Shown here: piece after piece, positions 1 through 7,919 of the stretch | Numbering within the stretch: the stretch's first letter is position 1 | How the letters are laid out: each line of letters starts with the position of its first letter | Assembly (NCBI GenBank): GCA_027002665.1 | Contig: JALWZK010000286.1 | Coordinates: 1 to 11,729, forward strand | DNA: 11,729 nt | Source of the DNA: Campylobacteraceae bacterium | GTDB taxonomy: Bacteria > Campylobacterota > Campylobacteria > Campylobacterales > Sulfurovaceae | Reading direction: 5' to 3' | Made by a program: the position numbers and the translations under genes | The notes under the pieces: generated by a model | Told to the model about the DNA's origin: nothing | Databases searched by the model: none | The model's input: the letters and a program-made list of their open reading frames with translations, nothing else

Positions 1-187
1 TACCTGCTCCATTAACTCCAATAATACCGAGTGTCTCCCCCTCAAATAGATTAAAGGAGATATTGTCATTTGCTATAAACTCTCTATGGTAACTTTTGTT
101 TAAAAAAATCTCTTTTAATCTATCAAAACTACTTTTATAGATTTTATATACTTTGGAGATATTTTTAACCTCTAAAACTTTTTTCAA
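1..187 (-). CDS. Polysaccharide-export ABC transporter ATP-binding protein (Wzt/KpsT/TagH type), partial at 3' end
   Basis: The first 62 codons of a gene that runs off the left edge. The translation begins (L/M)KKVLEVKNISKVYKIY, continues through a DRLKEIFL segment, and reaches EGETLGIIGVNGAG, the start of a Walker A P-loop. The long insert between the first strand and the P-loop, with a Y-x-x-EF step, is typical of ATPases that export O-antigen, capsule or teichoic acid rather than of small-molecule importers. The start is a TTG at 187-185. The rimP stop lies in the same frame one codon upstream, so no earlier start is possible, and a GGA lies a few bases before it. The gap to rimP is only 3 bases, so co-transcription is likely. 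A permease gene would be expected nearby beyond the left edge. The subfamily cannot be fixed from this fragment, because the substrate-binding C-terminal domain is missing. Confidence 0.85.
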   Translation of the reverse strand, partial: MKKVLEVKNISKVYKIYKSSFDRLKEIFLNKSYHREFIANDNISFNLFEGETLGIIGVNGAG

Positions 188-190
188 GAG

Positions 191-628
191 CTAATTCCAC
201 TCAAAATATGTTTTTGCTCTATATATATCGCTATAGTTAAAAAAGTGCTTCTCCCTTTTAATCTCCACTTCAAATCCCTCCTCATTGGCTGAAGTGATAA
301 CCCCTTTCATTTTACCTCCGCCTCTCACTTTAAATTTTACTCTCTCACCAATGGCAGAGGTAAAATGGGTTGGATTCTCCAATCTCCTCTCAATACCGGG
401 GGAGCTTACTTCAAGATAGTATGCTCCATCTATAGGGGGGTTTACATCTAAGTATGGAGATAACTCATTTGAAATCTCTGCACATAACTCTAAATCCACT
501 CCCCCCTCTTTGGTAATATAGACTCTAAATATGGTATTGTTCGACTCATTGAGTATCTCTGTTCCATATAGGTTGGCACCATGAGATTGGACAATCTTCT
601 CTATATCTCTATCTCTATTTAGACTCAT
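191..628 (-). CDS. rimP: Ribosome maturation factor RimP
   Basis: A 145-residue cytoplasmic protein needed for maturation of the 30S subunit. The family signature LEVSSPGIERRL is at residues 72-83, followed by NPTHF and a C-terminal SH3-like barrel (about residues 90-145) containing GERVKFKV. The N-terminal half has the usual alpha/beta fold that ends in DVNPPIDGAYY. The length is typical of the family or slightly short. The start ATG lies inside rbfA, giving a 14-base overlap, and an AAGGAT Shine-Dalgarno just upstream supports it. It is the last housekeeping gene of the thrB-ylxR-infB-rbfA-rimP operon and is followed after 3 bases by an ABC transporter ATPase. Confidence 0.95.
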   Translation of the reverse strand: MSLNRDRDIEKIVQSHGANLYGTEILNESNNTIFRVYITKEGGVDLELCAEISNELSPYLDVNPPIDGAYYLEVSSPGIERRLENPTHFTSAIGERVKFKVRGGGKMKGVITSANEEGFEVEIKREKHFFNYSDIYRAKTYFEWN

Positions 629-995
629 CTAAGATATCCTTGCTCTTTCTCTTCGCTATCTGTTTAAAAAGCTCTTCTATATGTGTAATTTTCTCTAATT
701 GGTTATCAAACTCAAAAGTAAACTTAGGAGATTTAAACCAACCTTCACTATCTCTAATATAGGTAGATAGGTAATTGGATACACTCTTTAACTGTTTTAG
801 AGCCTCTCTCTGCTCTCTCTCACTCAGATATGACTTATCGAGATATACCTTAGCATTATATCTACCTCTTGAGCATATCACCTCTGTAACAGTTAGACTA
901 TTAATTCTCTCATCGTTCATAGTTGAGAGTGCCTCTGGAATTAACTCAACCAATCTTGCCTCTGTCCGTTTTCGTTTTATCTCTTCTTCTCTCAT
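615..995 (-). CDS. rbfA: Ribosome-binding factor A
   Basis: A 126-residue 30S maturation and cold-adaptation factor with a single KH-like domain. The N-terminal helix is charged (MREEEIKRKRTEARL). It is followed by VTEVICSRGRYNAKVYL, matching the conserved beta strand that precedes the AKVY motif of RbfA, and then by helices rich in Arg and Lys. The protein is divergent but has the right length, and its position between infB and rimP makes the assignment firm. It starts 11 bases after the infB stop with only a weak Shine-Dalgarno, which suggests translational coupling. Its end overlaps rimP by 14 bases. Confidence 0.92.
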   Translation of the reverse strand: MREEEIKRKRTEARLVELIPEALSTMNDERINSLTVTEVICSRGRYNAKVYLDKSYLSEREQREALKQLKSVSNYLSTYIRDSEGWFKSPKFTFEFDNQLEKITHIEELFKQIAKRKSKDILDESK

Positions 996-1006
996 AACTG
1001 TTTACT

Positions 1007-3766
1007 CTAATCAAGTTTTGCCTGTTCTTCTATAATTTTATAGGTCTCAATCACATCGCCCTGCTTAATATCATTGAAGTTCTCAAGCATAATACCACAC
1101 TCAAATCCACTCTTAACCTCTTTTACATCATCATTAAATCTTTTGAGAGATTTGATTTTAGTATCATATATAACCACACCGTCACGGATAACCCTTGCAC
1201 CCGCATTTCTAATAATGGAGCCATCAGAGACCTTACAACCTGCAATGGTTCCAACTTTGGCAACAACAAATATCTCTCTCACCTCTGCTTGACCTGTAGC
1301 CTCTTCAGATATAACTGGACTCATCATACCACTCAACAGAGCCTTAATATCATCAATAAGCTCGAATATTACAGAGTAGGTTTTAATTTCAACCCCAAGC
1401 TCTTTGGCCTTTTTTCTAACATTTCCAGTAGGTCTAACATTGAAACCTAAGATAATAGAGTTTTCAGAGGCATTTGCAAGTTGAACATCGCTCTCACTTA
1501 TACCTCCTACCCCTTCATGTATAATATCGACTTTAACCTCTTCATTTTTAAGCTTCATTAGAGAGCCTTTAATCGCTTCAAGAGAGCCTTGGACATCTGT
1601 CTTAATAATTATAGGGAGAGATTTTAGATTCCCCTCTGCAATTACAGCAGATAAATCCTCTATAGTCACCTTTTTACTCTTTGAAAGCTCCTTAGCTCTC
1701 TCATACTCTGCCCTCTTATCTGCTATCTCCTTTGCCTCTTTTTCGCTATCCATAACAATTAAAATATCTCCTGCCGTTGGCACTTTGGAGAGTCCGACAA
1801 TGGCAGCGGGTGTGCTGGGACCAATCTTCTTAGCACGAGTTCCATCATCCAATATCATAGTTCTAACTTTTCCATAGGTAGTCCCCACTACAAATGGGTC
1901 TCCTACTTTTAAAGTTCCATTTTGAACAATTATATCGGCAACTGCACCAAACCCTTTCTCGAGAGAACTCTCAATCACAACAGCTTTTGCATTTCTTGTA
2001 GGGTCAGCTTTAAGCTCCATAACTTCAGCTGTGAGAAGTAGAGTCTCTAAAAGCTCATCAATCCCCTCCCCTGTTCGAGCAGATATAGGGATAAACTCAT
2101 AATCTCCCCCCCACTCAATAGGTGTAATATTTAGCTCTGCCAACTGTGACTTAATTAACTCTGGATTTGCATTCGCCTTATCCATCTTATTAATGGCTAC
2201 AACAATAGGAACCCCCGCAGCCTTTGCGTGAGATATTGCCTCTTTTGTCTGCTTCTTAACCCCATCATCGGCAGCGACCACAAGAATAACAATATCGGTT
2301 ACCTGAGCTCCACGAGAACGCATCTCTGTAAAGGCTGAGTGTCCCGGCGTATCTATAAAGGATATCTTTTTACCATTTTTCTCAACCTGATAGGCTCCCA
2401 CATGTTGCGTAATTCCACCCGCCTCTTTTACAGCCACTTTGGTCTTTCTAATTCTATCAAGGAGTGATGTTTTTCCATGGTCCACATGTCCCATAATTGT
2501 AATAACCGGTGGTCTCTCCTCTAAGTTTCTATTCTCTACCTCATCATAAGCTTTTACATAATCGAGTTCATCTAATGGGTCTATGGTTGTCACCTCAATA
2601 TTGAACTCTTCCGCAAGAATCTCTATGGAGTCTCTATCGAGAAAATCGTTCTGTGTATAGAGTGAGCCTAAGGTAAATAGAACTCTAATAACTTCGCCCG
2701 TAGTCTTGCCAATCTTTTCAGCAAACTCATATACTCTGATATTTTCAGGTATCTTGACAGATTTTATCTGCTCTTTACTCTCATCTTTAACATATTTTTT
2801 CTTCTTTACTGTTTTTCTAAGTCCAGAAGCTCTCTTTTTATGTTGGGTTTGAGTCCTACCATAATTTTGATGATTAAGCGCAAGGAGAGAGGCTCTCTTT
2901 TTTGACTCCTCTTTTCTCTTCTGCTCCTGCTTAATCATATCTTCATAGATATTTTTATCAGAGAAGTCAAGCATCATAACTTCCGGCTCCTCTTCCATCT
3001 CTGTAATACTGGTTCGTCCACTACCAAAATTTGAATTTGTCATAAAATTAAGCTTCTCTCCACTATCTTTCTTGGATTGTAACACCTTTTTTTTCTTTTT
3101 CTTAGATGGAGGAGTTGCTGGTGGTGTATCCTTAGTATCCTTAGGTTTAGATTTTTTAACTAAACTGCTCTCCTTTTCAGGTTTTCTCTCATTAACAATT
3201 CTAATCTTAGGTTTCTGCTTATCAACCTTCTTTATAACTGTAATACCGAGCCTTTTCCTCTTACCCTTTATCTTTTTTATCCCCTTAGGTTCCTCTTTTT
3301 TATCCTTTTTGTCCTTCTCCTCTCTCTTATTCTCTACCTTTTTCTCTTCTATCTTAAGGGTAGCCCTCTTCTCCTCTTTAACCTTAGCCTTAATCTCTCT
3401 TTTCTCTTTAGGTTTCTCAGGGGTGTTCTCCTGCTTAATCTCCTCTCTCTCTTTCCTATTTACAATCTTAATTTTGGAAGTGGGAGTCTCCTGTTTAACC
3501 TCTCTTATTGAGATTTTTGCCTTTCTATGAGTTGCTACTATTCCAGCATGTTTTTTAATAAAAACTTTTCTTTTGGCTTTTGGTTTCTCCTCTTTCTTAG
3601 GCTTAATACCATTAATTATATAATTGGCTAATATATCTGCCTCTTCTATAGTGAGTGTGCTGTTCCCCGCCTTTACATTGTAACCCAACTCCTTTGCCTT
3701 CTCTATAAGAACTGTATTAGAGGTGCCGGTCTCTAATGCTATCTCTTGGATTCTTACTCTATCCAT
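1007..3766 (-). CDS. infB: Translation initiation factor IF-2
   Basis: A 919-residue GTPase that brings initiator fMet-tRNA to the 30S subunit and promotes subunit joining. Domains in order: an IF2_N helical domain (about 1-53); a long unstructured Lys/Glu-rich linker (about 55-335) with a run of six lysines at 222-227; a second IF2_N-like domain (about 340-395); and the G domain, with G1 GHVDHGKT at 426-433, DTPGH at 472-476 and NKMD at 526-529, then a SAR motif. Beta-barrel domain II, domain III and the C-terminal fMet-tRNA-binding C2 domain (about 820-919) follow. It starts 2 bases after the ylxR stop. The G motifs are all intact. The linker has a coding-strand run of eight A, and an internal Met at residue 242 could start a shorter isoform. 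Confidence 0.98.
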   Translation of the reverse strand: MDRVRIQEIALETGTSNTVLIEKAKELGYNVKAGNSTLTIEEADILANYIINGIKPKKEEKPKAKRKVFIKKHAGIVATHRKAKISIREVKQETPTSKIKIVNRKEREEIKQENTPEKPKEKREIKAKVKEEKRATLKIEEKKVENKREEKDKKDKKEEPKGIKKIKGKRKRLGITVIKKVDKQKPKIRIVNERKPEKESSLVKKSKPKDTKDTPPATPPSKKKKKKVLQSKKDSGEKLNFMTNSNFGSGRTSITEMEEEPEVMMLDFSDKNIYEDMIKQEQKRKEESKKRASLLALNHQNYGRTQTQHKKRASGLRKTVKKKKYVKDESKEQIKSVKIPENIRVYEFAEKIGKTTGEVIRVLFTLGSLYTQNDFLDRDSIEILAEEFNIEVTTIDPLDELDYVKAYDEVENRNLEERPPVITIMGHVDHGKTSLLDRIRKTKVAVKEAGGITQHVGAYQVEKNGKKISFIDTPGHSAFTEMRSRGAQVTDIVILVVAADDGVKKQTKEAISHAKAAGVPIVVAINKMDKANANPELIKSQLAELNITPIEWGGDYEFIPISARTGEGIDELLETLLLTAEVMELKADPTRNAKAVVIESSLEKGFGAVADIIVQNGTLKVGDPFVVGTTYGKVRTMILDDGTRAKKIGPSTPAAIVGLSKVPTAGDILIVMDSEKEAKEIADKRAEYERAKELSKSKKVTIEDLSAVIAEGNLKSLPIIIKTDVQGSLEAIKGSLMKLKNEEVKVDIIHEGVGGISESDVQLANASENSIILGFNVRPTGNVRKKAKELGVEIKTYSVIFELIDDIKALLSGMMSPVISEEATGQAEVREIFVVAKVGTIAGCKVSDGSIIRNAGARVIRDGVVIYDTKIKSLKRFNDDVKEVKSGFECGIMLENFNDIKQGDVIETYKIIEEQAKLD

Positions 3767-3768
3767 TC

Positions 3769-4011
3769 TTACTCTAACTCCTTTAAATACTTAACAAACC
3801 ATTTACTATTATCAGTAGAGAGTTTGAAACGCTTAATTAAACCTTTGACCTTTTTTTCATCTTGACTACAAATATAACAGAGATAGAAACTTCTACCTCT
3901 GCCTGTATATGGAACAATACTATTCCCCTTCTGTTGTAATCGTATTAAATCTTTCTGTAGTTGCCTTACTCTACATGCTATACACATGCGTATAGGTTCG
4001 TTTTTCTGCAT
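3769..4011 (-). CDS. ylxR: YlxR-family (DUF448) RNA-binding protein
   Basis: An 80-residue basic protein of the YlxR/DUF448 family, which is typically encoded next to infB. The N-terminal family signature is seen in PIRMCIACR (residues 6-14), followed by a strand with [14 protein letters not shown] (32-45) and a second Cys pair, CYIC. The basic face and this fold point to nucleic-acid binding. The family has been linked to RNA binding and transcriptional or ribosomal roles, but its exact role here is unknown. It sits 21 bases after thrB and 2 bases before infB, so it is inside the operon. The four cysteines could bind a metal, which is inference only. Confidence 0.9.
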   Translation of the reverse strand: MQKNEPIRMCIACRVRQLQKDLIRLQQKGNSIVPYTGRGRSFYLCYICSQDEKKVKGLIKRFKLSTDNSKWFVKYLKELE

Positions 4012-4032
4012 AATTATACCTAAATAATGTTA

Positions 4033-4914
4033 TTAACTCTTTGAAGTTACACCATAATTATCAAGAGACTTAGTAAATACTCTATACTTTGGAAAGCTCT
4101 TCTCCAATGCTCTATGTATCTTGGGAGCATCATCGGCATAACAGAGTGTAAAAAATGTTGAACCACTACCGGATAGAGTGCTCATCAATCCACCATTGGC
4201 AAGTGCTATCTTCTGCACCTTAAAAAGCTCCGGCATCTGTTTCATTCTTCTATTCTGATGCAATCTATCTTGTGAAGCAATTTTTAATAAATCCCACGAT
4301 TCACTCATAAATAGGGCTGTCATAAATGAGGCACGAGATAGTGAATATACAACCTCATCTTTAGTATAACTATCAGGTAGAATGGTTCTCGATTTAGCTG
4401 TAGATATTGTCTTATTTGGAACTACCAATACAGCTCTTAAGTAGTCTGGTATTTTTCTCTTCTTACTATAAACTTTACCATCTTCTACACAGGCTACATT
4501 AAATCCGCCCATCACAGCAGGGGCTATATTATCTGGGTGTGGCTCATACTCCAATGCTAAATTTAATATCTTCCGTTTATCATATCTCGCTTGTGCCACA
4601 ACAAAAGCAGTTGTTAATGCAGCTACAATAACGGCAGAGGAGCTTCCTAAGCCTCTCGATATGGGAATACGGTTATTAAACTCAAATCTAAAATTGGCCT
4701 TCCCCCCTTTTAAAATTTTATACTGCTTGTTGAAAATATTCATAAATAGAATATTTTTGCGAATGTGTGGATTATCTGAGCCCTCTCCACGAGTTGATAC
4801 GGAGAAAAATTTTGCCGGTTTTACAATTATCTCATTTCTAAAATTTATAGCTAATCCTAAAGTATCAAATCCCGGTCCTAAATTTGCTGATGTGGCTGGT
4901 ACAGATACGAACAA
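4033..4914 (-). CDS. thrB: Homoserine kinase
   Basis: A 293-residue GHMP-superfamily kinase that phosphorylates L-homoserine with ATP, the step before threonine synthase in threonine synthesis. Motif 1 is VPATSANLGPGFDTLG (5-20). The ATP phosphate loop is PISRGLGSSSA (84-94), and motif 3, LSGSGSTFF, begins at 247. The length is usual for ThrB. The start is TTG: an in-frame TAA lies five codons upstream and no ATG or GTG intervenes, an AGGGAGA ribosome site precedes it, and the resulting N-terminus (MFVSVPATSAN) matches the family start. It is the first gene of the translation operon, an arrangement known in Campylobacter. A candidate promoter lies about 30 bases upstream. Confidence 0.96.
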   Translation of the reverse strand: MFVSVPATSANLGPGFDTLGLAINFRNEIIVKPAKFFSVSTRGEGSDNPHIRKNILFMNIFNKQYKILKGGKANFRFEFNNRIPISRGLGSSSAVIVAALTTAFVVAQARYDKRKILNLALEYEPHPDNIAPAVMGGFNVACVEDGKVYSKKRKIPDYLRAVLVVPNKTISTAKSRTILPDSYTKDEVVYSLSRASFMTALFMSESWDLLKIASQDRLHQNRRMKQMPELFKVQKIALANGGLMSTLSGSGSTFFTLCYADDAPKIHRALEKSFPKYRVFTKSLDNYGVTSKS

Positions 4915-4917
4915 AAC

Positions 4918-4924
4918 TCTCCCT
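4918..4924 (-). promoter_or_regulatory. Ribosome binding site that decides the TTG start of thrB
   Basis: AGGGAGA on the minus strand, with its GGAG core about five bases before the TTG at 4914-4912. Together with the in-frame stop at 4929-4927, it fixes TTG as the thrB start. Confidence 0.65.
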
Positions 4925-4940
4925 ACTTAATTTTTATGTT

Positions 4941-4946
4941 ATTATA
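4941..4946 (-). promoter_or_regulatory. Candidate sigma70 -10 element for the thrB-infB-rimP operon
   Basis: A perfect TATAAT on the minus strand, about 27 bases upstream of the thrB start, in the only gap (66 bases) between the GTPase gene and thrB. There is no convincing -35 box at the right distance, which is usual for Campylobacterota promoters. A small inverted repeat, TCAAA-N5-TTTGA, abuts its upstream side (4948-4962). The predicted leader is about 20 bases. Confidence 0.5.
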
Positions 4947-4980
4947 GTCAAATTTTCTTTGATAGAGGTGATAAGCGAAA

Positions 4981-6381
4981 CTATATTAGTTTTTTAAAAC
5001 TCTCCAAAATTACTTTTCGATACTCCTCCAATAGCTCCTCTTTAACCTCCTTCTGCTCCCTCAATTTAGAGTGAACCTTCTCAAGCTTCTTTCTCATATC
5101 ACTATCTATAACCCTCTCTATTGAAAACTCCCTATCATCTAACTCTAAGCTATCTCTCATAGCGTGGGAGCGATTTGCCAGGAGTGAGGAGTAGTATAAT
5201 GCTCTACCCAATAGAATATAGGGGAAATTTACACTTTTTATAGGTCCTACAATTAACTCTCTCTTTCCAATTTTCTGTCCCAATATTTTAATATTATATA
5301 GATTATCATATCCCACCATAGCACCAACTCCACCAATAATACCGCCTATAATTGAGCCAAGAAAGAATGTGCTTCCACTAAACGCCAAATCTATACCTGC
5401 CCCACCAATTGCTCCAGCTGATGCTCCGGTTAAAATTAACTCTCTTTGACTCAATCCAAATATAGATTCACTCTCTTTGGAGAAGAGTCCTATCTCATTT
5501 ATGAGAGGTGGAGTCTCTGCTTTATCTATATTTTTATGTTTCCATATCTCTAAAATATCTTTCTCTAACTTTTTCTCATACTTAATAATCTCTCTTCTAT
5601 ACCTCTCAAAGGCTATCCTATACTCCTCTTTGGTGGCATTTTTTGATTTTATTCTCTGTCTATATATATAAGATAGACTCTTTATAGTTGTATCTATAAT
5701 TATCTCTACAGTTCTATCTATCTTCTGATTATGAAACCTCTTTAGAATCTCTATCGCCTCTTTTATCTGCTCTGTCCAATCCTCTTTAAGTTGAGCAATA
5801 CTCTCTAAAAGCTCTATATGATTCTTAAATTTTGCTGTTAATGGATTAAATGTTCTTACAAGTCTAAAATATTGTCCTAAGGCTCTACTCCAATCCTCTC
5901 TATAATCCTCATCTCCAATAAGATTTAAAATTGCCATAGAGGGCTGACCTGTCCAGCGAAGTATCTCCATCTCTATCTCATACTCAGCTCCATAGGGTTT
6001 GGAGGCATCGACTACATATATAATACCTGCACCATTCATAATAGGTTCAAGTAGCTCTATCTCATCTCTAAATCTCTTATCATCTCTAAAGTTATGTATA
6101 AACTTCCTAATGGTATCAGCCCTCTTATCTGCCGATACCGGTTCATGCTCTTTGAGCCATGCCAATATTCGTCTTGCTCTCTGGAACCCGGGAGTATCAA
6201 ATAGCTCATATACTATTTTTCCATCGACCCTCAGAGGGAAACCTCGCTTTATCTGTGTTGTTCCCGGTGTATTTCCAATCTGCACACTATCATCATGTGC
6301 CAAAGCTGATACAATACTACTCTTTCCCTTATTTGGGTGTCCAACAACTGCAAACTTAGGATAACTATCTCTATCTTTCAT
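4981..6381 (-). CDS. DUF3482-type GTPase with a Gly-rich membrane-like segment
   Basis: A 466-residue P-loop GTPase. The N-terminal G domain carries G1 GHPNKGKS (14-21), a PGTT switch I threonine (39-42) and G3 DTPG (62-65). The place of the guanine-specifying NKxD motif is taken by NLIG (153-156) followed by an acidic stretch, so the usual Asp is not where expected. A helical, probably coiled-coil region spans about 200-290. A hydrophobic segment rich in Gly and Ala spans about 316-358, with GxxxG-like spacing, and could insert in or lie on the membrane. The C-terminus (about 425-466) is a charged coiled coil. This layout matches the GTPase/DUF3482 family. The gene overlaps the DUF2868-type gene by 11 bases, so the two are almost surely co-expressed. 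The biological role is unknown. It resembles in layout other GTPase plus membrane-protein pairs such as YcjX/YcjF. Confidence 0.75.
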   Translation of the reverse strand: MKDRDSYPKFAVVGHPNKGKSSIVSALAHDDSVQIGNTPGTTQIKRGFPLRVDGKIVYELFDTPGFQRARRILAWLKEHEPVSADKRADTIRKFIHNFRDDKRFRDEIELLEPIMNGAGIIYVVDASKPYGAEYEIEMEILRWTGQPSMAILNLIGDEDYREDWSRALGQYFRLVRTFNPLTAKFKNHIELLESIAQLKEDWTEQIKEAIEILKRFHNQKIDRTVEIIIDTTIKSLSYIYRQRIKSKNATKEEYRIAFERYRREIIKYEKKLEKDILEIWKHKNIDKAETPPLINEIGLFSKESESIFGLSQRELILTGASAGAIGGAGIDLAFSGSTFFLGSIIGGIIGGVGAMVGYDNLYNIKILGQKIGKRELIVGPIKSVNFPYILLGRALYYSSLLANRSHAMRDSLELDDREFSIERVIDSDMRKKLEKVHSKLREQKEVKEELLEEYRKVILESFKKLI

Positions 6382-7795
6382 GATTTACAATCCACACCTT
6401 TTGACTATCTACACTCTCTATTTTTCTTCGCCATATATCTATATGCTCCGGCTCATTTTTATAATACCTACCTATTGTTCCAAGTGGATATATCTCCACC
6501 CTTTTAACTCTACTATTCTCTACTAACATCTCCAAAATATCAATAAAATCCATAGTTGGAGGCTCCCACGATTTTACATAGAGTAGGACTACTCCACTAC
6601 TATTTTTAACTATCTCCAAATCTTTATTGAAACTGTTACTTCCACCTACTGCCCATATATTATCTGCTCCACCTATCTTCTTGGCATCGTTTGCAAGTAG
6701 TATCTCATCTTTAGAGAAGTTCCAACCCAATATGGTTTGATACTTAGCTCCTCTCTTCTTCACTACTACATCTTTCTTTGCCTCTACAATTTTAAGATGC
6801 TCCTCTTTCTGTAGTGCCTGTGTAGAGATATAAGGGGTTCTAAACTCTCTCAAAATCTTATCAACACCCTTCAGAGATAGAATACTCTCCTCCAACTGTT
6901 TTTTGAGATACTCTCTAATAAATAGCCAAAATAGGAGACGGAAACCGATTGCATAGACAAGAGTTGTCATGGATAGAAATTTCCACCAAGCCCCCAACTT
7001 ATCTGCATTATGAACCATTGATATATCCAATTTTGTCCCCAATCTAAAGTAGTGGCTCATCTCAACTAAATCCAATGATGGGATAGCAGATGGGATAATC
7101 TTATCCCAGAATATACCAATATATCTTATAAGTTTATGAAACTCCTCCGGAGTTACCTGCAGAGTTGTGCTCCAACCAAAAGCTATATCTGTAGCCACTA
7201 CCATAATTAATAGAGATAGAAGCAGACCTATTGAGAATATTAGTGAGAATAGTTGAATCCTCTCTATAAATAGAAGTTTGGATAACTTAAATGATAGAAG
7301 ATTAACTTTAAATCCCTTTAACTTTTTTCTAAAAGGTAGATAGTTTAAAACCTTCTCTATCCAATGGAGAGGGAATAGTAGAGTTATCAAATGGGCAACT
7401 CTATCACTACTAAATATAGATATAAAAGATAGAGTCATACTCAGAATAGGTATAAATACTGCAATGAATAGATAGTAGATAACATTTACAGGAAGTTTAC
7501 CATCATAGCTGAGCAACCCCAACCCCACAACGAAGCCTAGTATAAAGAAGATTAGACCCAGAACCGAACTAATAGATAATAGATAATCCAAATATCTCTT
7601 AGAGTTCAACTCCCCATCTATTCTAAAATAGTTTTTATCCAACCATTTTAATAGAAGTTTCGTAGGTGCTTTCTCCAAATTTTTATGTTTCAGGGCAAAA
7701 GCACGATTATCTTCATGGCTACCTCTATACTCTTGTAAAAGTTGAGCAAGGTCAAGATATGATTTTATAGATACTGTTGAGTTTTTAATATACAT
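6371..7795 (-). CDS. DUF2868-type multi-pass membrane protein, partner of the DUF3482 GTPase
   Basis: A 474-residue inner-membrane protein of unknown function. After a soluble N-terminus (1-65) there are four predicted membrane spans at about 75-96, 105-130, 181-203 and 273-294. The loop of about 70 residues between spans 3 and 4 would be periplasmic or cytoplasmic. The C-terminal soluble domain (about 350-474) alternates strands and helices and holds VVLLYVKSWEPPTMD, which looks like the conserved core of the DUF2868 family. I chose the ATG at 7795 because GAGAAG lies just before it. A TTG at 7807 would add four residues but has no ribosome site. Its end overlaps the GTPase gene by 11 bases. 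Two candidate promoters lie in the gap upstream. The family call rests on remembered domain layout and the partner gene, not on a search. Confidence 0.7.
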   Translation of the reverse strand: MYIKNSTVSIKSYLDLAQLLQEYRGSHEDNRAFALKHKNLEKAPTKLLLKWLDKNYFRIDGELNSKRYLDYLLSISSVLGLIFFILGFVVGLGLLSYDGKLPVNVIYYLFIAVFIPILSMTLSFISIFSSDRVAHLITLLFPLHWIEKVLNYLPFRKKLKGFKVNLLSFKLSKLLFIERIQLFSLIFSIGLLLSLLIMVVATDIAFGWSTTLQVTPEEFHKLIRYIGIFWDKIIPSAIPSLDLVEMSHYFRLGTKLDISMVHNADKLGAWWKFLSMTTLVYAIGFRLLFWLFIREYLKKQLEESILSLKGVDKILREFRTPYISTQALQKEEHLKIVEAKKDVVVKKRGAKYQTILGWNFSKDEILLANDAKKIGGADNIWAVGGSNSFNKDLEIVKNSSGVVLLYVKSWEPPTMDFIDILEMLVENSRVKRVEIYPLGTIGRYYKNEPEHIDIWRRKIESVDSQKVWIVNHER

Positions 7796-7820
7796 ACTTC
7801 TCGTCAATTTTTTTGGAAAA

Positions 7821-7826
7821 ATTATA
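7821..7826 (-). promoter_or_regulatory. Candidate -10 element proximal to the DUF2868-type gene
   Basis: TATAAT on the minus strand, about 26 bases before the chosen ATG at 7795, in an AT-rich gap. It would give a leader of about 19 bases. No clear -35 box is present. Confidence 0.4.
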
Positions 7827-7853
7827 CGATTATTGTCCTTAAATCCATTCTAA

Positions 7854-7881
7854 ATTATCTATTTTAACTATTTTTTGTCAA
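7854..7881 (-). promoter_or_regulatory. Candidate sigma70 promoter (TTGACA-N16-GATAAT) for the DUF2868/DUF3482 module
   Basis: On the minus strand, a perfect TTGACA (7876-7881) is separated by 16 bases from GATAAT (7854-7859), which differs from consensus by one base. It would start transcription near 7847, giving a leader of about 50 bases before the DUF2868-type gene. It lies in the 124-base gap after the small membrane protein gene, suggesting that the module has its own promoter. Confidence 0.5.
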
Positions 7882-7919
7882 ACCATAGGCATAAAAAATA
7901 AACATTAAATAGAGACTCC

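Noticed and set aside
775..1292. Plus-strand open frames over rbfA and the end of infB
   Set aside because: They lie opposite well-identified genes and have no family-like sequence or initiation signals.
3072..3530. Plus-strand open frame of 152 codons, rich in Phe and Leu and looking like a membrane protein
   Set aside because: It is the antisense shadow of the Lys/Glu-rich linker of infB (AAA/GAG codons read as TTT/CTC), with no ribosome site.
5999..6364. Plus-strand open frames of 121 and 66 codons over the GTPase G domain
   Set aside because: They are antisense to conserved G1-G3 motifs and have low-complexity composition.
7537..7540. Possible total absence of CTAG as well as GATC
   Set aside because: At least one CTAG is present here, so that tetramer is merely rare, as in many bacteria.
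7796..7807. TTG at 7807 as the start of the DUF2868-type gene
   Set aside because: No ribosome site precedes it, and the proximal promoter would leave almost no leader. The ATG at 7795 is better placed.
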